A DNA stretch of 8,736 nt from Alphaproteobacteria bacterium UBA6189 (GCA_002422745.1 DITH01000049.1:4236-12971); one strand, 5' to 3'; numbered from the stretch's first letter, positions 1 to 6,673 are shown. Notes: generated from the sequence alone by a model not told the origin. Translations and numbers: made by a program.

Positions 1-349
<349 letters not shown>

Positions 350-378
350 GATTGCGAACCGCCTACGTCGTCACGATC

Positions 379-428
379 ACGGCCGGAATGTCCTCATGTA
401 GCGCTGCTATACTGCGGATTCCGGCCGT
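379..428. repeat. 11-bp perfect inverted repeat
   Basis: ACGGCCGGAAT (379-389) is perfectly complementary to ATTCCGGCCGT (418-428), with 28 bases between. A smaller hairpin, TAGC-GCT-GCTA (399-409), sits within the spacer, so the RNA could fold as a nested stem. It begins 30 bases after the ilvC stop and may help end or stabilise the ilvC transcript, although no U-tract follows. Confidence 0.65.
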
Positions 429-463
429 ATTCGTTCCTAGTATCCGGCCCACTCTCTTACGCC

Positions 464-480
464 CCGCTGCGCGGCAGTGG
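464..480. repeat. 7-bp hairpin (one G-U)
   Basis: CCGCTGC (464-470), loop GCG, GCAGTGG (474-480). All pairs are Watson-Crick except G466-T478, which would be a G-U wobble in RNA. It is one of the run of hairpins between ilvC and the ferritin-like gene. Confidence 0.5.
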
Positions 481-488
481 AAGCGGAA

Positions 489-506
489 GGCACGCGACGG
501 CGTGCC
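489..506. repeat. 7-bp perfect hairpin
   Basis: GGCACGC (489-495), loop GACG, GCGTGCC (500-506). The stem is perfect and GC-rich with a 4-base loop. No T-run follows. Confidence 0.6.
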
Positions 507-532
507 CGCGAAGCGGCGGAGGTCAGCAAAGC

Positions 533-555
533 GAAGGAGGGGCAAGCCCTCCTTC
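533..555. repeat. 9-bp perfect hairpin
   Basis: GAAGGAGGG (533-541), loop GCAAG (542-546), CCCTCCTTC (547-555). This is the strongest compact stem in the gap. The next bases are AACAATAG, so the U-tract of an intrinsic terminator is missing on the + strand. On the - strand the bases after the stem, reading leftward from 532, are GCTTTGCTG, also without a real T-run. Confidence 0.65.
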
Positions 556-565
556 AACAATAGCA

Positions 566-578
566 GCAACGTCGTTGC
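566..578. repeat. Small hairpin
   Basis: GCAAC (566-570), loop GTC, GTTGC (574-578). The stem has five perfect pairs and lies 10 bases after the 533-555 hairpin. It is weak alone and listed as part of the series. Confidence 0.4.
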
Positions 579-613
579 GAGTCGTTCGCGCTTTGGCGAG
601 GGGGCAAGATGGT

Positions 614-628
614 GTATGCCTAGCATGC
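614..628. repeat. Hairpin just upstream of the ferritin-like gene RBS
   Basis: GTATGC (614-619), loop CTA, GCATGC (623-628). It has six pairs including one T-G wobble. It ends 4 bases before the Shine-Dalgarno sequence at 633-639, close enough that folding could influence ribosome access; this is inference. Confidence 0.4.
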
Positions 629-632
629 AACC

Positions 633-639
633 AAGGAGG
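633..639 (+). promoter_or_regulatory. Strong Shine-Dalgarno for the ferritin-like gene
   Basis: AAGGAGG lies 5 bases before the ATG at 645. This near-perfect match to the anti-SD fixes that start codon. Confidence 0.85.
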
Positions 640-644
640 CACCG

Positions 645-1112
645 ATGACCCAGATCGACACGCAGGCGGTAAATGCTGCGCTCAACCGCATCCTCGAGGC
701 CGAGCTGGCCGGGGTGGTGCGCTACACCCATTACTCACTGATGGTGTATGGCTATAACCGCATCCCGATTGTCGGCTGGTTGCGCGAGCAGGCGAATGAA
801 TCGCTCACCCATGCGCAGCAGGCGGGTGAGCTGATTACCCATTTCGGCGGCCATCCGAGCCTTGGTATCGGCTCCCTTCTGGAATCGCACAATCACGATA
901 TCGGCGATATCCTGCGCGAATCGCTGGCGCATGAGCAAACCACTCTCGGTCTATACAAGGAGCTGCTGGTGATGGTTGAAGGCAAGTCGGTGATGTTGGA
1001 AGAATACGCACGCGACCTCATCCGTCAGGAAGAGATGCATCTCGGCGAGGTCGACAAAATGCTGCGCAAGCCGGGCGCGCTTGATCCGGTCGAGCGACCT
1101 GCCCACCAGTAA
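645..1112 (+). CDS. Ferritin-like / bacterioferritin-type protein
   Basis: A 155-residue protein of the bacterioferritin/ferritin-like four-helix family, expected to bind iron in the cytoplasm and either store it or oxidise Fe(II) to protect against oxidative damage. Length and pattern fit Bfr (about 155-160). Helix A carries E20 in EAELAGVVRY, helix B has NESLTH (E52, H56) followed by GELITHFGGHPSL, helix C has E97 in LAHEQTTL, and helix D has QEEMH (E129/E130, H132). Aligned by eye to E. coli Bfr ferroxidase ligands (E18, E51, H54, E94, E127, H130), all match except that S53 falls at the E51 position, with E52 next to it. I see no clear Met at the usual haem site of Bfr (M52, replaced by L54), so it may not bind haem. 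The start is fixed by AAGGAGG at 633-639. It has no metabolic link to its neighbours, and the long structured gap suggests it is transcribed separately from ilvC. Confidence 0.85.
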   Translation: MTQIDTQAVNAALNRILEAELAGVVRYTHYSLMVYGYNRIPIVGWLREQANESLTHAQQAGELITHFGGHPSLGIGSLLESHNHDIGDILRESLAHEQTTLGLYKELLVMVEGKSVMLEEYARDLIRQEEMHLGEVDKMLRKPGALDPVERPAHQ

Positions 1113-1148
1113 AATACCCCAATATATAAGCTCGCAGCGATTGTCATG

Positions 1149-1205
1149 AAAGGTTCATCCTACGTTCGGTAAATAGGGCTATAACGACCTTTGAACCATG
1201 GATGA
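1149..1205. repeat. Competing short inverted repeats upstream of 1215
   Basis: In the 102-base gap before the gene at 1215, AAAGGT (1149-1154) pairs with ACCTTT (1187-1192). The overlapping GGTTCA (1152-1157) pairs with TGAACC (1192-1197), and TCATCC (1155-1160) pairs with GGATGA (1200-1205), which enters the Shine-Dalgarno region. These 6-bp pairings exclude one another. The stems are short and could be chance. Confidence 0.3.
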
Positions 1206-1210
1206 GGTGG
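1204..1210 (+). promoter_or_regulatory. Shine-Dalgarno for the gene at 1215
   Basis: GAGGTGG lies 4 bases before the ATG at 1215. It supports this start codon and is good evidence that the following reading frame is a real gene. Confidence 0.7.
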
Positions 1211-1214
1211 AATA

Positions 1215-1790
1215 ATGGATTTTAAGCAAATAGGTCCCGCAGTCTTTGCGGGCGCCTTGGCCACGTTGCGGCCGCGCAGCCGCATAGAAATTCCGCCGCC
1301 TGTACCGCAATATATCCAGCCGGATGGCCAGAAGCTGGGCGATATTCTCATCTGGCACGATAATAACCGCCATTCGCGTAGTCTGGGAAATCAGTTCAGC
1401 GCGAACGGATTCCAGGTGCGGGTAGCAAACAGCTACAAGGAATTTCTTGGCGCGCTTGAACATAAACCCGAGATGGTACTGGTAGAGCCGTTTAATATTA
1501 CCAGCAAGGCGCAGGCCGATGCCTTGGCCGCGACGATTGCCGAAAAAGCACCGCAGGCGGCGTTTGTGTTGCAAACGATTATGCATCGGCCGATAGAGGT
1601 GCAAGAGGAGCCTGAAGACGGGGCGGCAGATCGTCCGACCGAGCCTCCGCCGCCGATTCGGCTCTATACCTCGCCCACGACGGAGCAGACGTACCATGTG
1701 GCGGATGTTGACCTCGGCTTTCATGTGCTGCAGGAACATTTCCGGCAGCAGCGGGCGTTAGCCTGCCCCCTGGGCGCCTTGTCCCGTTAG
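1215..1790 (+). CDS. Unrecognised protein, possible degenerate receiver-like domain
   Basis: A 191-residue protein that I do not recognise by family. Residues 42-123 alternate strand and helix in a way that resembles a CheY-like receiver: GDILIWHDNNRHSRSLGNQF, then NGFQVRVANSYKEFLGAL, then KPEMVLVEPF, then AAFVLQTI. If that reading is right, the acidic pair is reduced to H48/D49, the phospho-acceptor Asp is replaced by E91, and the strand carrying the conserved Lys is replaced by a Pro/Glu-rich segment (126-147, with PPPP near 144). Such a domain could not be phosphorylated normally and would act, if at all, as a protein-binding pseudo-receiver. The C-terminal 40 residues have no recognisable motif. 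There is no signal peptide and no clear membrane segment. The GAGGTGG ribosome-binding site supports the start. The gene stands alone between the ferritin-like gene and leuA, which has its own promoter. Being a gene is fairly sure; the fold is a guess. Confidence 0.7.
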   Translation: MDFKQIGPAVFAGALATLRPRSRIEIPPPVPQYIQPDGQKLGDILIWHDNNRHSRSLGNQFSANGFQVRVANSYKEFLGALEHKPEMVLVEPFNITSKAQADALAATIAEKAPQAAFVLQTIMHRPIEVQEEPEDGAADRPTEPPPPIRLYTSPTTEQTYHVADVDLGFHVLQEHFRQQRALACPLGALSR

Positions 1791-1811
1791 GGTGCTTACG
1801 GGCAGTTTTTC

Positions 1812-1841
1812 TTGCTCGGGCAAACGCCAGCCTGCTATAGA
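1812..1841 (+). promoter_or_regulatory. Likely sigma70 promoter of leuA
   Basis: TTGCTC (1812-1817) can serve as -35. After 18 bases, TATAGA (1836-1841) serves as -10, preceded by TG at 1833-1834, which gives an extended -10 (TGCTATAGA). Transcription would start near 1848, leaving a leader of about 20 bases. A small GGGG/CCCC stem (1845-1848/1856-1859) would lie in that leader. No attenuator or Leu-rich leader peptide is visible. Confidence 0.55.
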
Positions 1842-1868
1842 AGCGGGGTATTATTCCCCCGAGGTTTT

Positions 1869-3449
1869 ATGAGCACCGACCAGATCATTATTTTCGACAC
1901 CACCCTGCGCGATGGCGAACAATCGCCGGGCATGAGCATGACGCGTGAGGAAAAACTCCTGGTGGCCGATGTGCTCGACCAGATGGGTGTCGATGTGATC
2001 GAGGCGGGGTTCGCCATGGCGTCGGACGGTGATTTTGAGTCGGTGAAAGCGATTGCGGGACAGGCGAAAAATGCCGTGATCTGCTCGCTGGCCCGCGCGA
2101 AGGAAGCCGATATCCGCCGCGCGGCGGAAGCGCTGAAGGAGGCGAAGCGCCCGCGCATCCACACCTTCATGAGCACCAGCGAGATCCACCTGACCCACCA
2201 GTTTAAGATTTCCCAGGAGCAGGCGCTCGAGGTGATCAAAAACGCCGTCACGCTAGCGCGCAGCTTTACCGATAATGTGGAATGGAGCGCGATGGACGCG
2301 ACCCGCACCGAGATCCCGTTCCTCACCCGCGCGGTGGAAGTGGCGATCGCCGCCGGTGCCACCACCATCAACCTGCCCGATACGGTGGGGTATGGTACGC
2401 CCGAGACGATCGCTACGATGTTTCGCGCGGTGATGGCGAACGCGAAAGGCGCTGAGAAGGTGGTGTTTAGCTTCCACGGCCAGAACGATCTCGGCCTTGC
2501 CTCGGCCAATTCGCTCGCGGCGGTGCTGGCCGGGGCGCGGCAGATCGAATGCACCATCAACGGCATCGGCGAGCGCGCGGGCAATACCAGCCTCGAGGAA
2601 GTGGTGATGGCGCTGAAAGTGCGCAAGGACCAATACAAGCTCAGCTGTAGCGTGAAGAGCGAATACCTGATGCGTGCCAGCCGCCTGGTGACGCAAGTGA
2701 CCGGCCAGCCGGTGCAGGTGAACAAGGCGATTGTGGGGGCAAATGCGTTCGCGCATGAATCGGGCATTCACCAGGACGGCATGCTGAAAAACCGTGATAC
2801 CTACGAAATTATGACGCCGGAATCGGTGGGGGTAACGAAAACCAACCTGGTGATGGGCAAACATTCCGGCCGCGCCGCGTTCAAGGACAAGCTGGGTGAG
2901 CTTGGCGTGCGGCTGGGCGATAACCAGCTGGAAGACGCGTTCGTACGCTTCAAAACGCTGGCCGATAAAAAGAAAGAAATCTTCGACGAGGATATTTTAA
3001 GCCTGGTCGATACCGACGCGGCGGACGAGCGCTACAGCTTCGCCTCGCTGCAGATCGAGGCGGGCACGGAAGGGCCGCAGATGGCACGGCTGGGGCTGCT
3101 GATCGATGGGAAATTGCGCACTACCAAGAAAGAGGGCGCAGGCCCGGTGGATGCGATGTTCAAGGCGATCAAATCGCTAGTGCTCGAGGCGGGCGACGCG
3201 CAGCTGAAACTGTACCAGGTGCATGGCATTACCGGCGGCACCGATGCGCAGGCCGAGGTAAGCGTACGGCTTGAGCAGGAGGGCCGGATGGTGACCGGCC
3301 ACGGGGCCGATATCGACACGCTGGTGGCCTCAGCCAAGGCCTATATCAATGCGCTGAATAAGCTCGACCGCTTCCAGCGCCGTATCCAGCTGACGGATAT
3401 GGAAGAAGGCGCGGCTGTGGACAAAACGGCCAAGAAAGCGGCGAGCTAG
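1869..3449 (+). CDS. leuA: 2-isopropylmalate synthase
   Basis: A 526-residue 2-isopropylmalate synthase, the first committed step of leucine synthesis: acetyl-CoA plus 2-ketoisovalerate gives 2-isopropylmalate in the cytoplasm. The TIM-barrel opens with FDTTLRDGEQSPG (D10 metal ligand, R14 and D15 catalytic region). It continues with NLPDTVGYGTP, NGIGERAGNTSLEE (N239) and AHESGIHQDG, and a full C-terminal leucine-feedback domain covers about residues 390-505. Length is normal for the long LeuA type. An oddity is that the metal motif, usually H-x-H followed by NDLG, reads H203-G204-Q205 (CAC GGC CAG at 2475-2483). The start is taken at ATG 1869, with CGAGG at 1860-1864 in front, because MSTDQIIIFDTTLRDG is the family N-terminus. 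A TTG at 1812 would add 19 residues that do not look like LeuA and would lie inside the promoter. IlvC, two genes upstream, serves the branch that supplies the 2-ketoisovalerate precursor. Confidence 0.97.
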   Translation: MSTDQIIIFDTTLRDGEQSPGMSMTREEKLLVADVLDQMGVDVIEAGFAMASDGDFESVKAIAGQAKNAVICSLARAKEADIRRAAEALKEAKRPRIHTFMSTSEIHLTHQFKISQEQALEVIKNAVTLARSFTDNVEWSAMDATRTEIPFLTRAVEVAIAAGATTINLPDTVGYGTPETIATMFRAVMANAKGAEKVVFSFHGQNDLGLASANSLAAVLAGARQIECTINGIGERAGNTSLEEVVMALKVRKDQYKLSCSVKSEYLMRASRLVTQVTGQPVQVNKAIVGANAFAHESGIHQDGMLKNRDTYEIMTPESVGVTKTNLVMGKHSGRAAFKDKLGELGVRLGDNQLEDAFVRFKTLADKKKEIFDEDILSLVDTDAADERYSFASLQIEAGTEGPQMARLGLLIDGKLRTTKKEGAGPVDAMFKAIKSLVLEAGDAQLKLYQVHGITGGTDAQAEVSVRLEQEGRMVTGHGADIDTLVASAKAYINALNKLDRFQRRIQLTDMEEGAAVDKTAKKAAS

Positions 3450-3488
3450 CAGTTCAGCATTGCGGGAAGTGCTGCGGCATGGCAATCC

Positions 3489-3515
3489 AGTGTAACCACT
3501 CGCAAGAGGTTCACT
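3489..3515 (+). promoter_or_regulatory. Bulged hairpin with GCAA tetraloop upstream of mreB
   Basis: The RNA can fold as AGTG (3489-3492), a bulged T, AAC (3494-3496), a CA bulge and CTC (3499-3501), closed by loop GCAA (3502-3505). The 3' arm GAGGTTCACT (3506-3515) pairs with all three arms. That gives ten Watson-Crick pairs capped by a GNRA tetraloop. It ends 23 bases before the mreB ATG and has no following U-run, so a 5' UTR element is as likely as the end of the leuA transcript. Confidence 0.4.
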
Positions 3516-3523
3516 TCGCGTAA

Positions 3524-4585
<1,062 letters not shown>

Positions 4586-4649
4586 GCGCGCGTCGCGTAC
4601 TCCCGATTTCAACTGCCGGGTTTCACGCGTTGAACCGGTATGTTCGCCT

Positions 4650-4680
4650 ATGGAACATTTAGGTTCCATGCTTTAGCATG
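4650..4680 (+). promoter_or_regulatory. Two overlapping, mutually exclusive hairpins at the start codon of 4678
   Basis: Hairpin A is ATGGAAC (4650-4656), loop ATTTAG, GTTCCAT (4663-4669). Hairpin B is CATGC (4667-4671), loop TTTA, GCATG (4676-4680), and its 3' arm contains the ATG at 4678. Both are perfect. They share bases 4667-4669, so only one can form at a time. B would bury the start codon and A would free it. Hairpin A might also simply mark the end of mreB transcription, but it has no U-tract. Confidence 0.4.
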
Positions 4681-5172
4681 CCCGCCATGATTACCGACGC
4701 AAAAAAACAGGAGCGCACCTCGATTCAGGCCTACCAGCCGCTCGGCGCGATGCTGCTGGTAGGGGCGCTGGCGGCATGGGCGCTGAATAGCGATGATTGG
4801 ATGCGCCTGTTCATGGGTCAGGTATTCGTGCTGTTCGCCATGTTCAAGCTGTTCGACATGGGCGGTTTTGCTAATGGCTTTCAGATGTACGATTTCATTG
4901 CCAAACGCCTGCGGCCGTACGCGTATCTCTACCCCGTGCTGGAGCTGTTGCTCGGCTTGGCGTTTCTGGCCGGATACCTGCCCGAGTGGGTGCTGGCCGC
5001 TACCATGGTACTGATGTTTTTTACCGCCGCCGGCGTGCTCCGGGCGCTGAAAAACGGGATGGATATTTATTGTCCCTGCATGGGCACGGTGCTGAAAGTG
5101 CCGCTTTCGACCGTTAGTCTGGTCGAAAACCTCGCCATGGGTGCCATGGCGGGCTGGATGCTATTTTCGTAA
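4678..5172 (+). CDS. MauE/DoxX-like redox-associated membrane protein
   Basis: A 164-residue integral membrane protein of the MauE/DoxX-like type. I count four or five hydrophobic segments, about residues 22-37, 44-60, 83-101, 104-123 and 147-163. The diagnostic part is the C-terminal YCPCMGTVLKVPLSTVSLVEN (131-151), a C-x-C motif (C132, C134) followed by the MG..LKVPL..V.LVEN signature. A conserved acidic residue in the third segment (E89, in YPVLELLLG) also fits. MauE is needed for methylamine dehydrogenase maturation, but members without mau genes are common and their substrate is unknown. The cysteines suggest a thiol-redox or metal role, which is inference. It lies between mreB and the unknown gene at 5231, with a 92-base gap upstream and no Shine-Dalgarno. 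ATG 4687 is a possible alternative start that removes three residues. Confidence 0.8.
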   Translation: MPAMITDAKKQERTSIQAYQPLGAMLLVGALAAWALNSDDWMRLFMGQVFVLFAMFKLFDMGGFANGFQMYDFIAKRLRPYAYLYPVLELLLGLAFLAGYLPEWVLAATMVLMFFTAAGVLRALKNGMDIYCPCMGTVLKVPLSTVSLVENLAMGAMAGWMLFS

Positions 5173-5199
5173 GCGGTCATTCACTTTTCCTTAACCGCT
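5172..5199. repeat. Weak inverted repeat after the MauE-like gene
   Basis: AGCGGT (5172-5177) and ACCGCT (5194-5199) are complementary across a 16-base spacer containing a TTTTCC stretch. It overlaps the last base of the stop codon. It could be a weak 3' end structure but does not have intrinsic-terminator shape. Confidence 0.25.
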
Positions 5200-5217
5200 G
5201 GGCTGTAAAGTTACCGG

Positions 5218-5224
5218 AAAGGAG
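5218..5224 (+). promoter_or_regulatory. Shine-Dalgarno for the gene at 5231
   Basis: AAAGGAG lies 6 bases before the ATG at 5231. Another ATG at 5226 opens only a two-codon frame (ATG ACA TGA), so 5231 is the real start. Confidence 0.8.
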
Positions 5225-5230
5225 CATGAC

Positions 5231-5710
5231 ATGAACGATAAGCAAACCCCGAGAGCCACCCTATCGAGCCAGGCATATGACGCATTGCCCGAGGCCGACA
5301 AGATCGCGGTCGATCATTTTGTATACGCGCAATTATTGCGTACGGCCAAGCCTGCCATGGACGATCCCACGACAGCAAAACTAGCTGAAATTCAAAGCTA
5401 TATTTCTATTTTATCGGCTGAGATGGGCGCTAGCGTTACCACGGTGCCGGAAGCGACGCTTGGGACGGAAAAGGTGATCGAGCGCACGCGTGTGCTGATT
5501 GCGAGTAGCCCGACGGCGCTGGCGGAAACGCGCGCATTTCACCAGCGGCTAAAGGAATTGGCGCCCGGTGCCATGCTCGATGCAACGGCGAATCTTGAGA
5601 AAATCATCGCACTGGATGGTGACCAATATAGCCGTGAAGCACTCGAACATGATTTGCAGGCGTTGACGGTTCCAAACGTGCGCGACGACGGCAGTAAAGT
5701 TCGTACCTAG
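5231..5710 (+). CDS. Unrecognised soluble protein between mreB and mreC
   Basis: A 159-residue protein that I cannot place in a family. It has no signal peptide, no membrane segment, no Cys and no Trp. It appears largely helical, with likely helices around 19-40, 47-65, 77-92, 94-110 and 116-145. The C-terminus is polar and charged (NVRDDGSKVRT). A strong ribosome-binding site (AAAGGAG) and an undisturbed frame argue that it is real. Part of it (about 5380-5420) is more AT-rich than the neighbouring genes, which may mean a less constrained or more recently acquired gene; the signal is mild. Its place between mreB and mreC hints at a link to cell shape, but nothing in the protein itself shows this. 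Confidence 0.75.
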   Translation: MNDKQTPRATLSSQAYDALPEADKIAVDHFVYAQLLRTAKPAMDDPTTAKLAEIQSYISILSAEMGASVTTVPEATLGTEKVIERTRVLIASSPTALAETRAFHQRLKELAPGAMLDATANLEKIIALDGDQYSREALEHDLQALTVPNVRDDGSKVRT

Positions 5711-5716
5711 GCCCCT

Positions 5717-5731
5717 GTGGCCGATGGCCAC
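5717..5731. repeat. 6-bp perfect hairpin after the unknown gene
   Basis: GTGGCC (5717-5722), loop GAT, GGCCAC (5726-5731), starting 7 bases after the stop codon. The position fits a transcript end, but the following CCGTAATTT is only a poor U-tract. Confidence 0.4.
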
Positions 5732-5743
5732 CCGTAATTTCAC

Positions 5744-5772
5744 TTGAAGCGACGCCGCTTCGCGCGCATAGT
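5744..5772 (+). promoter_or_regulatory. Possible mreC promoter, giving a leaderless mRNA
   Basis: TTGAAG (5744-5749) and CATAGT (5767-5772) are separated by exactly 17 bases, and each matches the sigma70 consensus at 4 of 6 positions. Transcription 6-7 bases after the -10 would begin at or beside the A of the mreC ATG (5779). The spacer also holds a perfect hairpin, GAAGCG (5746-5751), loop ACGC, CGCTTC (5756-5761), which overlaps the -35 and could be an operator or a 3' end structure of the preceding gene instead. Confidence 0.4.
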
Positions 5773-5778
5773 TTAGGC

Positions 5779-6609
5779 ATGCCACGCGATCGTTATGCTT
5801 ATGCCGTCAGTTCCGCCTCGCCGCGCCCACTGGTCCAGCGGGGGCTTATTGTGCTGTTGTTGATGACGGGATTCGCCTTGCTGGCGCTGGCCAAGGCGCA
5901 GCATCCGTCGGTCGTGGGCATGCGGGCGCAATTTCTCGATTGGCTGAACCCTGTGCTGTCGGTGATTTCGCAGCCGGTCGGGGCCACCCGTTCGTTTTTT
6001 CATTCCATGTCGGATTACCACCAGACGGTGGAGGAAAACCGTCTGCTGCGCGCCGAGAATGAGCGTCTGCGTCACTGGCAGGCGGCGGCCATGGCGTTCG
6101 AGGCTGAGAATAAAGCGTTGCGGGAATTGACCGGCTACCGACCGGTGGAGAAGGTAAGTTACGTGACCGCCCGCGTGGTGGGCACCAGCCCCGGTAGTTA
6201 CAGCCAAAGCCTGTTGATCAATGCGGGCAAGGAACAGGGGCTGGCGTTGTATCAGCCGGTGATCGACCATTACGGGTTGGTCGGGCGTGTGGTCGATGTC
6301 AGCGCGACGACCAGTCGGGTATTGCTGCTTTCCGATATTTCGAGCCGGGTGCCGGTTATTACCGGCAGCAGCCGCCAGCATGCGATTCTCGCCGGGACGG
6401 GGGGTGATTTGCTGCGTATGGGGTTTTTAACCGTGGAGCAGGATGATATCCAACTGGGTGAGCCAGTAGTGACGACGGAAGAAGGGGGGCTGATTCCCGG
6501 CGGCATCGTGATCGGCCAGGTGTTCCGCAAGGATAAGGGCGGCTACATGGTAAAACCCGTGCGGCCCCTGAAACAGGCGGAATATTTGCGCGTCATCGTG
6601 CTCGATTAG
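5779..6609 (+). CDS. mreC: Rod shape-determining protein MreC
   Basis: A 276-residue MreC, a bitopic inner-membrane protein whose periplasmic part binds PBP2 and links MreB filaments to the wall-synthesis enzymes. A short basic cytoplasmic tail (1-21) precedes one membrane helix (about 22-38). A coiled coil follows at about 79-118 (VEENRLLRAENERLRHWQ, then EAENKALRELTG). The two-part beta domain fills 125-276, with VTARVVGTSPGSYSQSLLINAGKEQGL, the YGLVGRVVDVS segment and LIPGGIVIGQV, all typical of the family. Length is within the usual range. No Shine-Dalgarno precedes the ATG; only AGG one base away. The start is chosen from the family N-terminus and may be leaderless. mreC is separated from mreB by two genes and from mreD by 87 bases, so it may be transcribed on its own. 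Confidence 0.96.
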   Translation: MPRDRYAYAVSSASPRPLVQRGLIVLLLMTGFALLALAKAQHPSVVGMRAQFLDWLNPVLSVISQPVGATRSFFHSMSDYHQTVEENRLLRAENERLRHWQAAAMAFEAENKALRELTGYRPVEKVSYVTARVVGTSPGSYSQSLLINAGKEQGLALYQPVIDHYGLVGRVVDVSATTSRVLLLSDISSRVPVITGSSRQHAILAGTGGDLLRMGFLTVEQDDIQLGEPVVTTEEGGLIPGGIVIGQVFRKDKGGYMVKPVRPLKQAEYLRVIVLD

Positions 6610-6660
6610 TATAAGCGCGGCGCTATCGTCGTTGCAAAACAGATTCGGAAGTTGCCAGTG

Positions 6661-6673
6661 CCGCCTCCGGCGG
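6661..6673. repeat. Small GC hairpin in the mreC-mreD gap
   Basis: CCGCC (6661-6665), loop TCC, GGCGG (6669-6673). It sits in the 87-base gap between mreC and mreD and is followed by ATTAGGG, not a T-run. A -35-like TTGCCA (6652-6657) lies just upstream, but no good -10 sits at the right distance. Confidence 0.35.

Larger units (their letters stand above)
350..644. other. Hairpin-rich intergenic region after ilvC
   Basis: This is a 295-base gap between ilvC and the ferritin-like gene with no convincing coding sequence. By eye it contains six inverted repeats in a row: 379-389/418-428, 464-470/474-480, 489-495/500-506, 533-541/547-555, 566-570/574-578 and 614-619/623-628. None is followed by a T-run, so none is a classic intrinsic terminator. 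The middle part (about 480-545) is purine-rich, with recurring GCGAAG/GCGGAGG-like words. It could be a dispersed palindromic repeat element, a structured RNA or a long structured 3' UTR; the sequence alone does not decide. The region ends at the strong ribosome-binding site of the next gene. Confidence 0.6.

Noticed and set aside
533..555. Intrinsic terminator after ilvC
   Set aside because: The stem is strong but there is no T-run on either side, so it is reported as a hairpin and not as a terminator.
363..731. 122-codon - strand frame covering the same gap
   Set aside because: It runs antisense into the ferritin-like gene, resembles no family and has no ribosome-binding site. It shares the same low-stop GC-rich stretch.
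1180..1185. TATAAC as a -10 for the gene at 1215
   Set aside because: No acceptable -35 lies 16-18 bases upstream; TTGTCA at 1141 is far out of range.
1812..1868. TTG-initiated 19-residue extension of LeuA
   Set aside because: The added residues do not look like LeuA, the TTG falls in the likely -35, and the ATG at 1869 has its own Shine-Dalgarno and the correct family N-terminus.
1835..2767. 310-codon - strand frame antisense to leuA
   Set aside because: LeuA is unambiguous on the + strand across this stretch. The reverse frame is a Ser/Arg-rich codon-bias shadow.
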